Shown here: in pieces, positions 11,653 through 22,144 of the stretch
How positions within the stretch are numbered: the first letter of the stretch is position 1
Layout: each line of letters begins with the position of its first letter
Source: Rhodamnia argentea
Lineage: Eukaryota > Streptophyta > Magnoliopsida > Myrtales > Myrtaceae
Length of the DNA stretch: 64,000 nt
Reading direction: 5' to 3'
NCBI RefSeq assembly: GCF_020921035.1
Contig: NC_063156.1
Coordinates: 12,288,501 to 12,352,500 of the forward strand
Program-made: the position numbers and the translations under genes
Notes under the pieces: model-generated
Database searches by the model: none
What the model saw: only the letters and a program-made list of their open reading frames with translations
Told to the model about the DNA's origin: nothing

Positions 11653-12403
11653 TAGGGATGAACATGAGTCGGGTGGGTAGGGTTCAAATCTAGACCCCGA
11701 AACCAACCATGTTATAACTAGTTCTCAATTTTTGGAACCGAGAACTAATCCTGTTTATTCTAGAACCTATTTTGGAATTAACCCTATTTTTCGATTCGGT
11801 TCTAAGGTGTACCCGAGAACCTGTTTTCCTTTCATTTCTTTTTCCGATTTCATTTTTCCATCAAAATAATATGAGTATCCATGAAATGATCCAAATTAAA
11901 AGACGAATAATAAAACTCATTATTCGTCAAAAGTAACAATCCCTTATATGAGTAATAAAAATGACAATCTATCAAAAGCAATAATCCAAAATATAATAAT
12001 GAAAGTTACAATCCACCAAAACCAATAATGATCCTACAAAAAGCTAAATTAACAAGTGTAATTCTTCATATTACACTACCATCAAAATCCGCTAAAAATC
12101 TCTTATTTTTGTCTAACAAGTCAAAAAACTCGAAGCCCACTTTGAAACTTGCAAGATTGGTAAGGTTGGCAAAAGAAGCGAGATGGGGTTTTTTTTTTTT
12201 TTTTTCAAAACAGTAGCTAAAACCGATTCTAAAATCGATCCAGGTGATCTTCACCTAGAATCGGGAACGAGACCGGTTTCAACCGATTCCCAAAAATTGG
12301 AACCGGTTTCCAAATCGGTTTGAGCAGGAACCGATTCCCTACTCTATTTTTCAGGTGGTCCGATCCGACTTCCGAGCAAATCCGGTCCGGTTGCACACCC
12401 TTA
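11653..12403. mobile_element. hAT-type MITE, GGTTCCGG family, copy 1
   Basis: A 751-bp element begins TAGGGATGAACATG and ends ACACCCTTA. Its 8-bp flanks, ATCCTACA and GTCCTACA, match at seven of eight positions, as expected for a hAT target duplication. The interior repeats words such as GAACCGATTCC and ACCGGTTTC in both orientations near the ends. There is no transposase ORF. Three relatives lie at 29553, 34520 and 56227. Confidence 0.75.
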
Positions 12404-12745
12404 GTCCTACACTCTCCGACATGCAATCGTCTCGACACGCACATGATTAATTTTAAACATTTTTAATAAATTAGGGACGTTGAATCCCTTAACTCCACTA
12501 AATTCTTCACTATAAAGATGAGATCAATTGCGGAGGAGGAGGAGGAGGAATGTTCAATAATGTTACAACAGCTTAGGACCAAAATGCATGAAGTACATAC
12601 ACATCCTCCCTCCAAGGCATCGGTATCGGTGCGAAATTGGTTGGTGAAGCATCTTCTTTCTGCCCCAAAAGTTAAAAATGTACACCTTCCATTTGTAACA
12701 ATTGATTTCTTCTTCTCTACCAGACGACTTCCCATCAACATGTCT

Positions 12746-15260
12746 TCAGACTCCGGCCACAGCGTTGTAAGTACCATACACAGCAAAGAGCAGCCCGCAC
12801 ATCAAAATGCAAACATCCAGAGCCTTTTGCCAGAGTCTCAGGGAAGGACCCAACAGTAACAAATGGAACGAGGCCGGCAAAACGAACGAGAGAAGCGCGC
12901 AAACGGTGCTCCCCACGAGGGAGACAAAGGTTCCGAATCCCGGCACGCAAGATGCCAATGCCCCCAATCCTAACACCACCGCAGAACGGAGCACGTAAAC
13001 CGCGCAGTTCCCTATCTTTCTTTTCGAGCAAGTGAGCTCGTCGCCAAGAAGCTTCTGGTAACATTTGGTCCTTTTCAACTGATCTTCAAGAATCTCGTTG
13101 ATCGGATGTAACATGATAGGGAATGTGAATGCCAGCCCCAAGCACAAACCAATCTGTTACCGATTCAGCATAAATTAGTGAAGGTTAAGGGTTCAGGTTT
13201 GACAGGCAACACAAAAGATGACTGACAAACCAGCCAGAATGAATCTTAAGGCAATAGGACTTTAGTATGAAGTCCCTACTCAGAATCCTGACATTATCAG
13301 CAAAACTGGATGTATACATCATGAAGACTCATGTATCAAGGACTTGCATCTTTCGAGTCAAGTGTGGTTAACTCACACAGCTTCTCTGTTAGATTGATTA
13401 CATCACAACGGGGCTTGCTTGTTTAACAAACAAAAGAATTCCACAGAATACCACGTCGCCATATGAAATAAAGCACAAGATCTAGATTCTGGAATGAGCA
13501 TGAGCAATAGCAGTACCTCTATCAATTATACATACCCATGAAGCTTAATATTAGGACACATTACCTGGACAGCCACTGTTGTCCAAGCTCGGGGAAGATT
13601 AAGCGTGATAATGTCTTTCGTCTCATCGCCGTAAGCCATGTAACCGAAGAACCCGAACAAAACGTACACAAGTATTATGCCCGTAAGAGCCTTACCGAGC
13701 ACCTTTTGGAACGTCCTTCTCTCCTTCATTGATGCCTCCAATGCCAATGTCATTCCAAACCCCTCGAAACAGAAGACAGCCATTCCTCCCGCAAACGGCA
13801 GACCCCCGATATTTGGGGAGAAAGCTTTTCTATCACTAAACGAAAATTGACCGCCTAAAGCTTGCTGTATATCTTCTTTCACCACAAACCCCATGGCTAT
13901 GACATTGCATACATCGGCAAAGATGCTAAAGGGCGCCAATGCTGATAGAGTGCTTATCCATGAGAGAGCAATCTCAAGCGGCACCAGCAGAAATATGAAA
14001 GACGCAAAAGTCAGTCCATGGCCTTTAAATATGGAAGCAAGATTCTGTCCTATGAATACAAGGTAGGCCACAGCTCCTCCACACTGAGAAATCGTTACGA
14101 GGAACTCAGTGAGGTAGCGCCCAGCTTTTCCCATGCACTTACTACCCAAGTCCCCATAAGTTTTTACATCAGCCGACTCTTCTTGAGATGCCAATTGGTC
14201 TCTGCATTGAACCTGTATATATTAAGAGATAATGTTTCAGAAATTATCTTCTTGATGAAAAGTAAAGATTACAGAAAACAACAAACTAGCCAACGCAGTT
14301 ATGCAATAAAATCATGAAAAATACACTAAACAATATCACCAAGACAAAACTGAGGGATATACAGTCTGGTCCTTTTCGCTCAAGGGGCATGAGGTCTCGA
14401 GTTCAACTCATTCTCAACGAAATCTATTGGGCCAAGGTACATGGAATTCATTCCTCACAGATTCCTAGTCTGACACGGATGGCCTACCCCCACTGGACCA
14501 CGAGGCGGAGTCGATATTGGTGCGTAAAAACATGTCGAGCATATCACATGACTGTCAGTTGTCTCGCACGGCCGGCGGACATACACAAAAGCAACGCAGA
14601 TAGCCCCATTTTGTGGGTCCAATATGAAGCCATCGACAAATCAAGCTCAGAAGACCAGATTTGGGATTGAACCCAATTGGAGCCACACATCTAGCTGCTC
14701 AGGCACACTCGATCTACAAACACTCCCGGACAAAGTTTGCACTTTTAACTGAATAATTCAGGGATAAACCACTTGGATGAAACGAAGAGATTCAAAACAT
14801 AGACAACGTATACAACAGGACACTCAAAAGAACAAGAATTATACATTCGCCTATGAATCAGTAGCACTAATGTCAGGTCAAACGCTCAAAGGTGGTAGAA
14901 AGCAACCCCTGTTGCTATTTTCAGAACAACTGAAAACCCACAAGGCGTCACAAGAGAAAAAAAAGGAATGAAATTTGACAGAGGAAGGACCAGAAATGAG
15001 GAAAAGAAAAGCGGGGAATTACTTACAAGAATAAGCATGCAATAGTAAGTAGAAGCACCGGCGATCATAACCCCAACTGAACCCGCAAGCCAACCGGCGA
15101 TCTTGAAAGCGAAAGGCAAGCCCAGAACCCCCGTCCCGACAATGGAGACGATGATGTTGCCTAGAGTCTGAATCGACGAAGCAGATCCAGCGGCCGGCGG
15201 AGAAACGGAAGACGATTCGAGCAGCGGACTCGACGACCCTTTTCTTCCACCATCTTCCAT
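12746..15260 (-). CDS. ANT1: ANT1-type aromatic and neutral amino acid transporter
   Basis: Three phase-0 exons, 15027-15260, 13565-14212 and 12746-13153, give 429 aa. The product belongs to the AAAP/ATF amino acid transporter family and resembles Arabidopsis ANT1 (about 432 aa) along its whole length. Visible blocks are SIQTLGNIIVSIVGTGVLGL (residues 29-48), KTYGDLG, GRYLTEFLVTISQCGGAVAY, SALAPFSIFADVCNVIAMGF, GGLPFAGGMAVFCFEGFGMT, GYMAYGDETKDIITLNLP, FTFPIMLHPINEI and the C-terminal GLLFAVYGTYNAV. About eleven membrane spans are expected. ANT1 moves aromatic and neutral amino acids, and reportedly auxin. The start at 15260 fits the family; an in-frame ATG at 15335 would add 25 residues made largely from a GA microsatellite. 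Intron 1 (814 bp) holds a SINE-like insertion. Confidence 0.96.
14345..14560 (+). mobile_element. SINE-like insertion in ANT1 intron 1 (candidate)
   Basis: Within the intron, a tRNA-like promoter is visible: an A-box-like word (TGGTCCTTTTCGCTCAAGG at about 14368) followed by a B-box-like word (GGTCTCGAGTTCAACTC at about 14391). A GC-balanced body of about 150 bp follows, unlike the AT-rich intron around it. The 3' end and target duplication were not resolved, so limits are approximate. Its orientation is antisense to ANT1. Confidence 0.45.
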
Positions 15261-15345
15261 CGAATTCGACAGGGATGCTCCAAGTTCTCTCTCTCTCTCT
15301 CTCTCGCTCTCTGCTTTCTTGGAGCACCCACCCAACGTAAAAACC
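15261..15345 (-). promoter_or_regulatory. ANT1 5' leader with GA microsatellite
   Basis: Plus-strand CT repeats at 15286-15314 read as (GA)n in the ANT1 leader, just before the chosen start codon. No TATA box was assigned. Confidence 0.45.
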
Positions 15346-16286
15346 AGCAGCGTCTATCAATTTCGATCCAGAGTCGAGACGAAGAAGGCAAATGGCTTTT
15401 CTAAGAGCACAGTGACCGGACTTCAGTCGGCCACGTGGGGCGTGGCGTTGGGGGAGACAGGCTGGGAAAACCTGCCATAAGAAGATGGATACGGAATCTG
15501 CAATCCCAACAATATGATTGGGACATCATTAACTAGGGTTCACTAGATCTAGCAATTATGATAGCCAGATTGAGGACATTAAGATCTAAAAGACAAAAAA
15601 AAAAAAAAATACTAATAATAAACAAACAAAGGTGTCGCTTGCCATGTTTGCTTGGGCAATGACCGGGTAAGGTAGAGGCCCTAATGAGACGGGTCGAGTC
15701 GGGTCGAGTTGGGGCAGCACATGCAAGTCGGCACAGGATGGATATTTAGAGCTCACATCACGTCTCCGACACCCTATTCAGCCTACGCCCCATGTCCCCG
15801 CAATCGTGGATGAGAAAGTTCGTGTTCGATAGATTATAAATGTTAACTTCTGAAAATTATTATTGTATAAGAGCAATTACATATATGTAGTATTTTTTAA
15901 GGCTCCGTATGTTTCGCAAAAAATGAACGATTCGAAATATATTTTTCTAAAAATGAGTAGCTTATATTGCTTGCAAAATAAACGAACGAAAATACTTTCA
16001 TTGTTCACAAAATGGTTAAACCAAAAATTATTGTCGACCATGAAAATATATTTTATTGGCTAATTATTTCAAGTGATACAAATGACAATAGTTTTTTTTT
16101 TTTTAAATTTAAGTTATTCATTTTTCACAAAACAAATGACATCAATGATCTTTATAGGAAACCCAGCTTTGAACCGATTAGGATGGGTAAAACTAAAATT
16201 TAATTTACTACATTTCATTCTTGGTTAAATAGACTTCTTTAAACAAGCTTTAGTTAAATTGATTGAAATGCAAATAGGAAAATAAA
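15346..16286. other. Intergenic spacer
   Basis: AT-rich spacer between the ANT1 leader and the 908-bp MITE. It contains an A-rich tract at about 15594-15608. No gene, RNA or clear repeat was recognised. Confidence 0.5.
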
Positions 16287-17194
16287 GGGCGGCGCTATTT
16301 TCACTCCCATTTTAGCTCATGCACTCCTTTTTTCAATGAATAGACCGAAATATCATGCTCCCTCTTCAAGTTATTCTTTGTTTTTTTTATCAACCTAACT
16401 AACATAACTGCCTTTATTTTTATTTTTCCTTTTAAATATCAAATTACACCCAATAAAATATCATTATATTATACATCATGCTATCGCTTTTCATAGAGAA
16501 GTTCGTTATTCTTAATTTTATGATTTCATGCTTTTAAATAGAAAAGGTATACAAAATTTTAGAAATTTCTAATTATAACGACTCATGAACAAACAATTAA
16601 CTGTCTATTTTTTATGAAATAGTTTGAAGGAAACTTTATTTCAAAGTTGAAATTTAAAATCCAATATAATTATCAAGCAGATTTTGATCTTATGGATAAT
16701 TTTCAAATGGACTTGTAGGTTTCTAAAGTTACAAATTGCTCATTTATGCTTTTTTTTTAGCTTTTCACATTTTAATATAAATTGCAATATGAGTTGAAAA
16801 ATTGTTTACACATTTTGCACTTTCAAACTTGCGTAAGTTGATCCACTTGCTATGAGATTGAATTTACAATCCATATTAATTTCTTTCTTTATATCAAAAG
16901 TTGCACAACATGAAATTTCATGTTTTTTCCTTTATGTGTTTATCATTTATCAACACATATCTAAATGCAAATATGTTCAACATTGCATTATGCTTTTAAA
17001 AAGTTAATCTTTTCCATTTTGCCATCAAGTTTGCTTTTCTATTTTTATCAAGATGGACTAAAAATAAAGGTAGATTTGTGGATTAGCAAGATAAGAAAAG
17101 AAACATTTAATTGAAGAAAGAGGAGGGTATTTTAGTAAGTTAACTAGCAAAAAGGGGTGTCATAGCCCAAATGGGAGTGAAAATAGCGCCGCCC
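16287..17194. mobile_element. 908-bp MITE with 26-bp perfect terminal inverted repeats
   Basis: The element opens with GGGCGGCGCTATTTTCACTC and closes with the exact reverse complement. Identity is perfect over 26 bp and continues imperfectly to about 45 bp. The flanks GAAAATAAA and AAAAATAAA match at eight of nine bases, consistent with a 9-bp Mutator-type target duplication, though the flank is low-complexity. The interior is AT-rich and has no coding capacity. It is non-autonomous. Confidence 0.85.
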
Positions 17195-17584
17195 AAAAAT
17201 AAAATATATAAATATGGATAATTGAAGTTTTGATACACGTGCATCGAATTAAAACCCCACGTGGCCGTCATTCGACCCATCTCTCAAAATATCTGCAATC
17301 TCGACAGCTTTTCTTCGTGGTGGGACCGTAGTTTTATAAATATTTTGTCATAGCTTCTTGGTAGCACAAAACAAAAAGGAGTATATATGTATGACATATT
17401 TTTATCGACCGTGAGATTGTCAGCTTGTAAGTCATAAAAAATAATTAAAAATTATTATGGGCCCACTCTATTAAGAATTTGTGGACCTCGATATGCTGTT
17501 ATTCTCTCGGTTACCAAAAAATGGTTATACTAGCAAAATTCAAACAAAAATATTCCATACAAAGTATTTTGCCAAATTTTTAAA

Positions 17585-18472
17585 GGAAAATTTCAAAAAA
17601 GGGCCCAAAGTCTTTCTATTTTCTCAAATAACGGCCCCAAGTGAATTTTGTTTCAATTAAGGACATGAAATGTCCTCATTTTTTCAAACAAGAGTCTGAA
17701 GTGAATGTTGTTTCAAATAAGGGTCCGATGTAGCCATGAAATCTTAAAAAAGGTCTAATTTCAAGGGCATTTTCATCTTTTTATTTAATTGATTTTTTTC
17801 TTTTTTATTATGCTCTTCTTTTTTGTATGTTTCCTTTAAAATTAACAAAATAAATAAAAAAAAAGCACAGAGGTGGGAGGCCTATGGCCGCTACCCCACC
17901 GCTGGGGGAAGGGGGGTGGCAAAGGCCGGCAGGATCATCAACGCCTCGGGAAGGGCTGGTGACCGAGTCGACCAAAGGCAAGGGCCTCTGTTCCTCTCCT
18001 AGATTTGGGTGGGGGTTACTCGCCCCCACCCCGACTAGGGGAGGACTAGTGACCCCCGCCCGATCCCGGGCGAAGGCTTGACCCTCTCTCGATTTCGGCA
18101 AGGGCCAAAGGCCCTCGCCGAGGCGTCGGTAACCCCGCAGATCTTCGTTACCCCCATCGACCCCGCAGCAATGGCGGTTCGGCGCCCATAGGCGGGAGGG
18201 GTAGCCTCCCACATGTGTGTATGGCTTTTTTTTTTCTTTTTTTTAAAAGAAAAATGAAAATGGAAAAAAAGAGAAAAAAATAAACAAAAAATCAAAATGG
18301 GAAATGATGAAAATGTCTTAACGGCAGGCCCTTTTTTGAAACTCTATGGCCACTTCAAACCCTTATTTGAAACGTAATATGCTATTTCAGGTCATTATTT
18401 GAAACAATGTTCACTTTGGGATCCTTTTTTGAGAAAATAAGGGGACTTTGGGCCCTTATTTGAAATTTTTTT
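17585..18472. mobile_element. Inverted-arm phrase element with GC-rich core (GGGCCC family, copy 1)
   Basis: The ends are inverted: GGAAAATTTCAAAAAAGGGC on the left, GGGCCCTTATTTGAAATTTT on the right. Each arm carries several variants of a phrase like AAGTGAATGTTGTTTCAAAT-AAGGGTC every 45-50 bp. The arms enclose poly-T/poly-A stretches and a core at 17870-18215 that is very GC-rich (GGCAAGGGCC, CCCTCGCC words). Flanking A/T runs hide the target duplication. A 134-codon frame in the core is a composition artefact. Confidence 0.7.
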
Positions 18473-18964
18473 AAATTTTTTATTAACAAAAAACTTGAAG
18501 CCCCGCATGGCGCTTCAACATTGATTCATGAACCGACGTCATCTCGGTATTTTTCGTAATCGGACCGAGGCAACCTAACATGCCCCATCCGTCGGTTGCA
18601 TGCCAAATCCGGGCCCGCTTTGGTGCCAAAAATCAATTGGTCGTCCTTTTCTTTTTTTGTTTCACCCTTTTACATAGATTTTCACATGTTATAAAGTATT
18701 TGATATGTATTTTGAAGCATTTTCTAAATTTTAAATTTTTTGTATTTTTTTTTTACAAAATTTGGCCAATATATAGGGATGTCCCAAACCATTTGTCTCA
18801 GAGGTAAGTCTTCAACACAAGATCCTCCCTTCTGTTTTCTTATCGCCATGTACTTTTAAGAAACCATTGAGGTATTTAATATCATTTACTATATTTCTAG
18901 TTATTTTTTTAAATAGATCTAGACAAGAAAAATAGTCATTACTCCGCCAAAGTAATTCACAAGA

Positions 18965-19452
18965 AACTTTTCGGATAAAGGCCTGAAGTAGTCATGGGAG
19001 TTTCAAATAAGGGCCTTAACGCTGGCCGGCACCGGTGGCATTTTTTTTTTCCTAAAGACAAATTTTTATTTTTTTCTCATTTATTTATTTTTCTTTGTTA
19101 TGGCCAGCAAAGGCCGGTCTTGTGTGAGGTGACCCTCGCCTAAGCTTAGCTATGGTCGACCCTTGTCTAGTCCTCTTTGGGCATCCCCTGTGGCCGATTA
19201 AAAAAAAAAAGGAAAAGAAATATGAAAAAGTAAAAAATGAAAATGCCCTTGACCAAGGTCAAACCTTTCTTTGAGATTGAAATGCTCACTTTAGACCCTT
19301 ATCCGAAATAATGTTCATTTCAAACTTTTATTTAAGAAAACATGACACTTCAAACCCTTTATTTGAAATAAGGTTTACTTTCAATAAGGTTTACTTTCAG
19401 ACTCTTATTTGAAAAAATGAGAGCACTTTAGGCCTTTAATTGAAATTTTACT
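18965..19452. mobile_element. Inverted-arm phrase element, GGGCCC family, copy 2 (left arm shortened)
   Basis: The left part reads ATAAAGGCCTGAAGTAGTCA and TTTCAAATAAGGGCC; the right part repeats TTATTTGAAA-AA-GTTTACTTT phrases and ends at AATTGAAATTTTACTT. The core at 19100-19190 again has GGCCGG and CCCTCGCC words. The left arm is much shorter than the right, so this copy looks truncated. Confidence 0.55.
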
Positions 19453-19483
19453 TAATTCATAATTTATTTTTACTAGGTTAACG

Positions 19484-19530
19484 AGTTTTCATACTCTCTC
19501 TTTTTTTTTTGGTCGAATAGTTTTCATACT
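19484..19530 (-). mobile_element. Micro-insertion with perfect 12-bp target duplication
   Basis: AGTTTTCATACT occurs at 19484-19495 and 19519-19530. The 23-bp insert (19496-19518) is CTCTC, ten T, then GGTCGAAT. On the minus strand this reads ATTCGACC followed by poly-A, matching the other GACC-poly-A micro-insertions. Confidence 0.72.
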
Positions 19531-20452
19531 TAAAGTTTTGCATAAAAAATAAAAATCCATATATAGATGGTTAAAAGCCCGAGATATGGAGTCATGATAT
19601 GACATAAAGAGCCATGAATCATTTCTCTTAATAACATCAATCGCGAAATTTAGAGTTCGGTTTCTTATATTAGGGACCACAAATCTTTGATTACCCGCAT
19701 AGAATCGAGCTTCTTTCGTATCCTCATCTAAATAGTGTTTTTTTTCCCCTCTACGTAAGGGTCATTTTCATCAAGAGTGATCGGTAATGAGTCTAATATT
19801 TTCAAAATCGAAGTCCTTCTTCAACTCGAACTGTATCCAGTAGCGAACATTTAAGAAAGGCGCTACATGTCGGTGAATCTAGCCGTAGGTTTGACTGAAT
19901 CCGGCGGGCGGCGGACTAAGCTTCTCTAAAGAAGTCCCGGACATGCAACTCGATGTGTGATCGTCTTTATGGGTGCGGACTAAGTCGGGATCAATCCGAG
20001 AAATGGCACAGTCGATTGAAATTACACGTCGATTCATTTCGGTGCAAGTTATATTTCTATCTAGTGTGCTTATCAAACGGATGAAAGAGTGACCCCACCA
20101 TGATCGTTGTTGCATCCGATCTCGAGATATAATTCGACAAAGCCCACTTCTAAACTTACTCGCTCTACGACGCTTGATTGAAAAACAAGCCAGATAGACA
20201 AAATTATCAACTCATGTTAGATTTACCTTGTCACTTCTTAATCGTTAATTTTCCTAACCCCTTGATGTTTCGGATCGATGACTCTATTTTAGAATTACCA
20301 GAAAGTCCTCGACCTTAGATGAACAAGCAATCGTGTTTGAAGGGTAGTTAAGGGATTTCATAAGTAAAAACGAAACCTTTTTTTTATCGGATATATGTAT
20401 CTGTATAGAGAAGTGACGTGGATTTTTTTTTACTAACAAAGTAAAATAAAGA
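19531..20452. other. Intergenic spacer
   Basis: Mixed-composition spacer. I see no gene, RNA or obvious repeat in it. Confidence 0.45.
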
Positions 20453-20915
20453 GTTAATACCACCAAAAATCTCAAATTGATATACATGTGACAAATTTAC
20501 CTTAAACCGGTACGGTTGTGCTAAATTTACTCTTCGTTAGTTTCCGTAAAATTTTACCGTTAAATTGCTAAGTTAGATGACACGTTGCAATTGTCGAGTG
20601 TACATGTTACCCTATATTTGTTACGGGTTTATCAATTTGAAATTTTTCATGATATTAACTCAATTTAACGAAAACTGACAGAGGGTAAATTTGTCACATG
20701 CGTATCAATTTGAGATTTTTTATGGTAAAAAAATTAATTCAGAGTACATTTATCACGGTTATACCAGTTTAGGGTTTTTGGTGGTTAAAAAAACAGTTCG
20801 GGGTATATTTATCACAAATGTACCAGTTTGAAATTTTTGGTGGTAATAAAAAAAAAATAGTGTAGGACAAATTTATCACAGGTGTATTGGTCCAGATTTT
20901 TTCGTAGTATTAATC
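20453..20915. mobile_element. Inverted-arm phrase element (GTTAATA family, copy 1)
   Basis: It opens GTTAATACCACCAAAAATCT and closes with an inverted counterpart ending GTATTAATC. Both arms repeat the phrase GACAAATTTACC / GGTAAATTTGTCAC with CCGGTAC or GTACCAGTTT words at 60-70 bp spacing. A related copy lies at 60619-61135, sharing the centre word AAATTGCTAAGTT. Confidence 0.65.
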
Positions 20916-20948
20916 CTAAAATTAAAAATTAAATGGTTGGATACATTT

Positions 20949-20979
20949 ATTCTTCTTCTTCTTCTTCTTCTTCTTCTTT
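20949..20979 (+). repeat. (TTC)n microsatellite
   Basis: About ten TTC units in the upstream region of the myosin-binding protein gene. Confidence 0.85.
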
Positions 20980-21423
20980 TTTCCCCTTTTTCGTACATGG
21001 ACTATTAAAAAAAAACTAATTAAATTCACCAAGCAACAAGGAGCACCGTCCATTCCATTTCATCTTTCTTCTTCCCCCACCTCTCCATCCTTTTCTTTTA
21101 CCCTTTCCTTAAGATTTTCCAGGAAAACGTAAAGAAAAATCTATTTTTTGCCCTCGCTAACCAACCCGCAATCCTTTTCTTTTCCCGGAAAAAAAACAAG
21201 AAACCTATATTTGCCAGTTGCCACCCTTTCTTCTCTCTCTCACTTTCTCTCTCTACAACAATGCACCGCGTCGATCGAGGAAAGGGCTAACGACGACTCA
21301 GTAATCCCGCGCAGAGGAGGACAAAGGAGACGAGATGGGTCCGGCGGGGTAAAAAGTTTTCCAGTTTAGGGTTTCGCTTTCCCGCTCCTCGAGGGAATAT
21401 CAGGGGAAGAAAAGAAGGCGAAG

Positions 21424-21462
<39 letters not shown>

Positions 21463-21731
21463 CTCTGTTTCATATTCGCTTCCCTCCAAAACGGCCTCGG
21501 TCGGGGGTTTTCCCGGGTAAATGAACGCGTCGGCTCCCGAGAAATTTGGTGGGGGCGGCGTAAATCCATGTTCCGGTGAAGATTTCGCCTCCGGCGGCTG
21601 GTGGTTGGTTCCGTTGTTCCCTCGGCGATCCGGAAAAATAGTAGAGAAAGATCGTTCCTCTCGGTTTCGCAGCTCTCTGCCCCGTCGAGTTCTCGATTTG
21701 GCCTGTTCGCCATGTGAGTGAACGAGATATC

Positions 21732-21802
<71 letters not shown>

Positions 21803-22144
21803 TGACCGCGATATTCCGTATGCGGAAGCGCATTGAAAGCTCCTCCTGCAAACGCATTTTCGAGCGGATCGAGTTTCGAGTTTGGGGGAAAATGACCGTT
21901 GTTGAATTTTCCTTATTTGAAATTCCACATTGAGGATAAAAGCTCTGGTCTTGTCCTTTTGCTTTTTTTTTGTAGGAGCTACTCGCGTGGCTTTTTTGCT
22001 TAAGAACATCTGTTTTTCGGAGTTTTGAAAGACAGGGGAGTCCGTTCGTTGAAGTATATTGGAGCTCAATCCAGATTCTTGTGTTTGATCTACCTTGATT
22101 CAAGAACCGTCTTTGAGTAGCTTGAATTCTCATGCTGTTTGGCT
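20980..22144 (+). promoter_or_regulatory. Upstream region and long 5' leader of the myosin-binding protein gene
   Basis: The stretch holds two long CT microsatellites, 21426-21460 and about 21737-21798, both pyrimidine in the sense strand. A GTGAGT donor at about 21715 and a T-rich GTAG acceptor near 21975 suggest a 5' UTR intron spanning the second repeat; this is inference. A 255-codon minus-strand frame across this area is driven by the CT repeats and is not a gene. Confidence 0.5.

Noticed and set aside
17495-17535. Possible further micro-insertion (CGGTTACC-A6)
   Set aside because: The capping word fits, but no convincing flanking direct repeat is present.
17808-18212. 134-codon minus frame in a phrase element core
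   Set aside because: It lies inside the GC-rich core of a non-autonomous element and has no recognisable domain; similar frames appear on both strands.
21366-22133. 255-codon minus frame
   Set aside because: It runs through two (GA)n microsatellites, is antisense to the leader of the myosin-binding protein gene, and encodes runs of arginine-glutamate.
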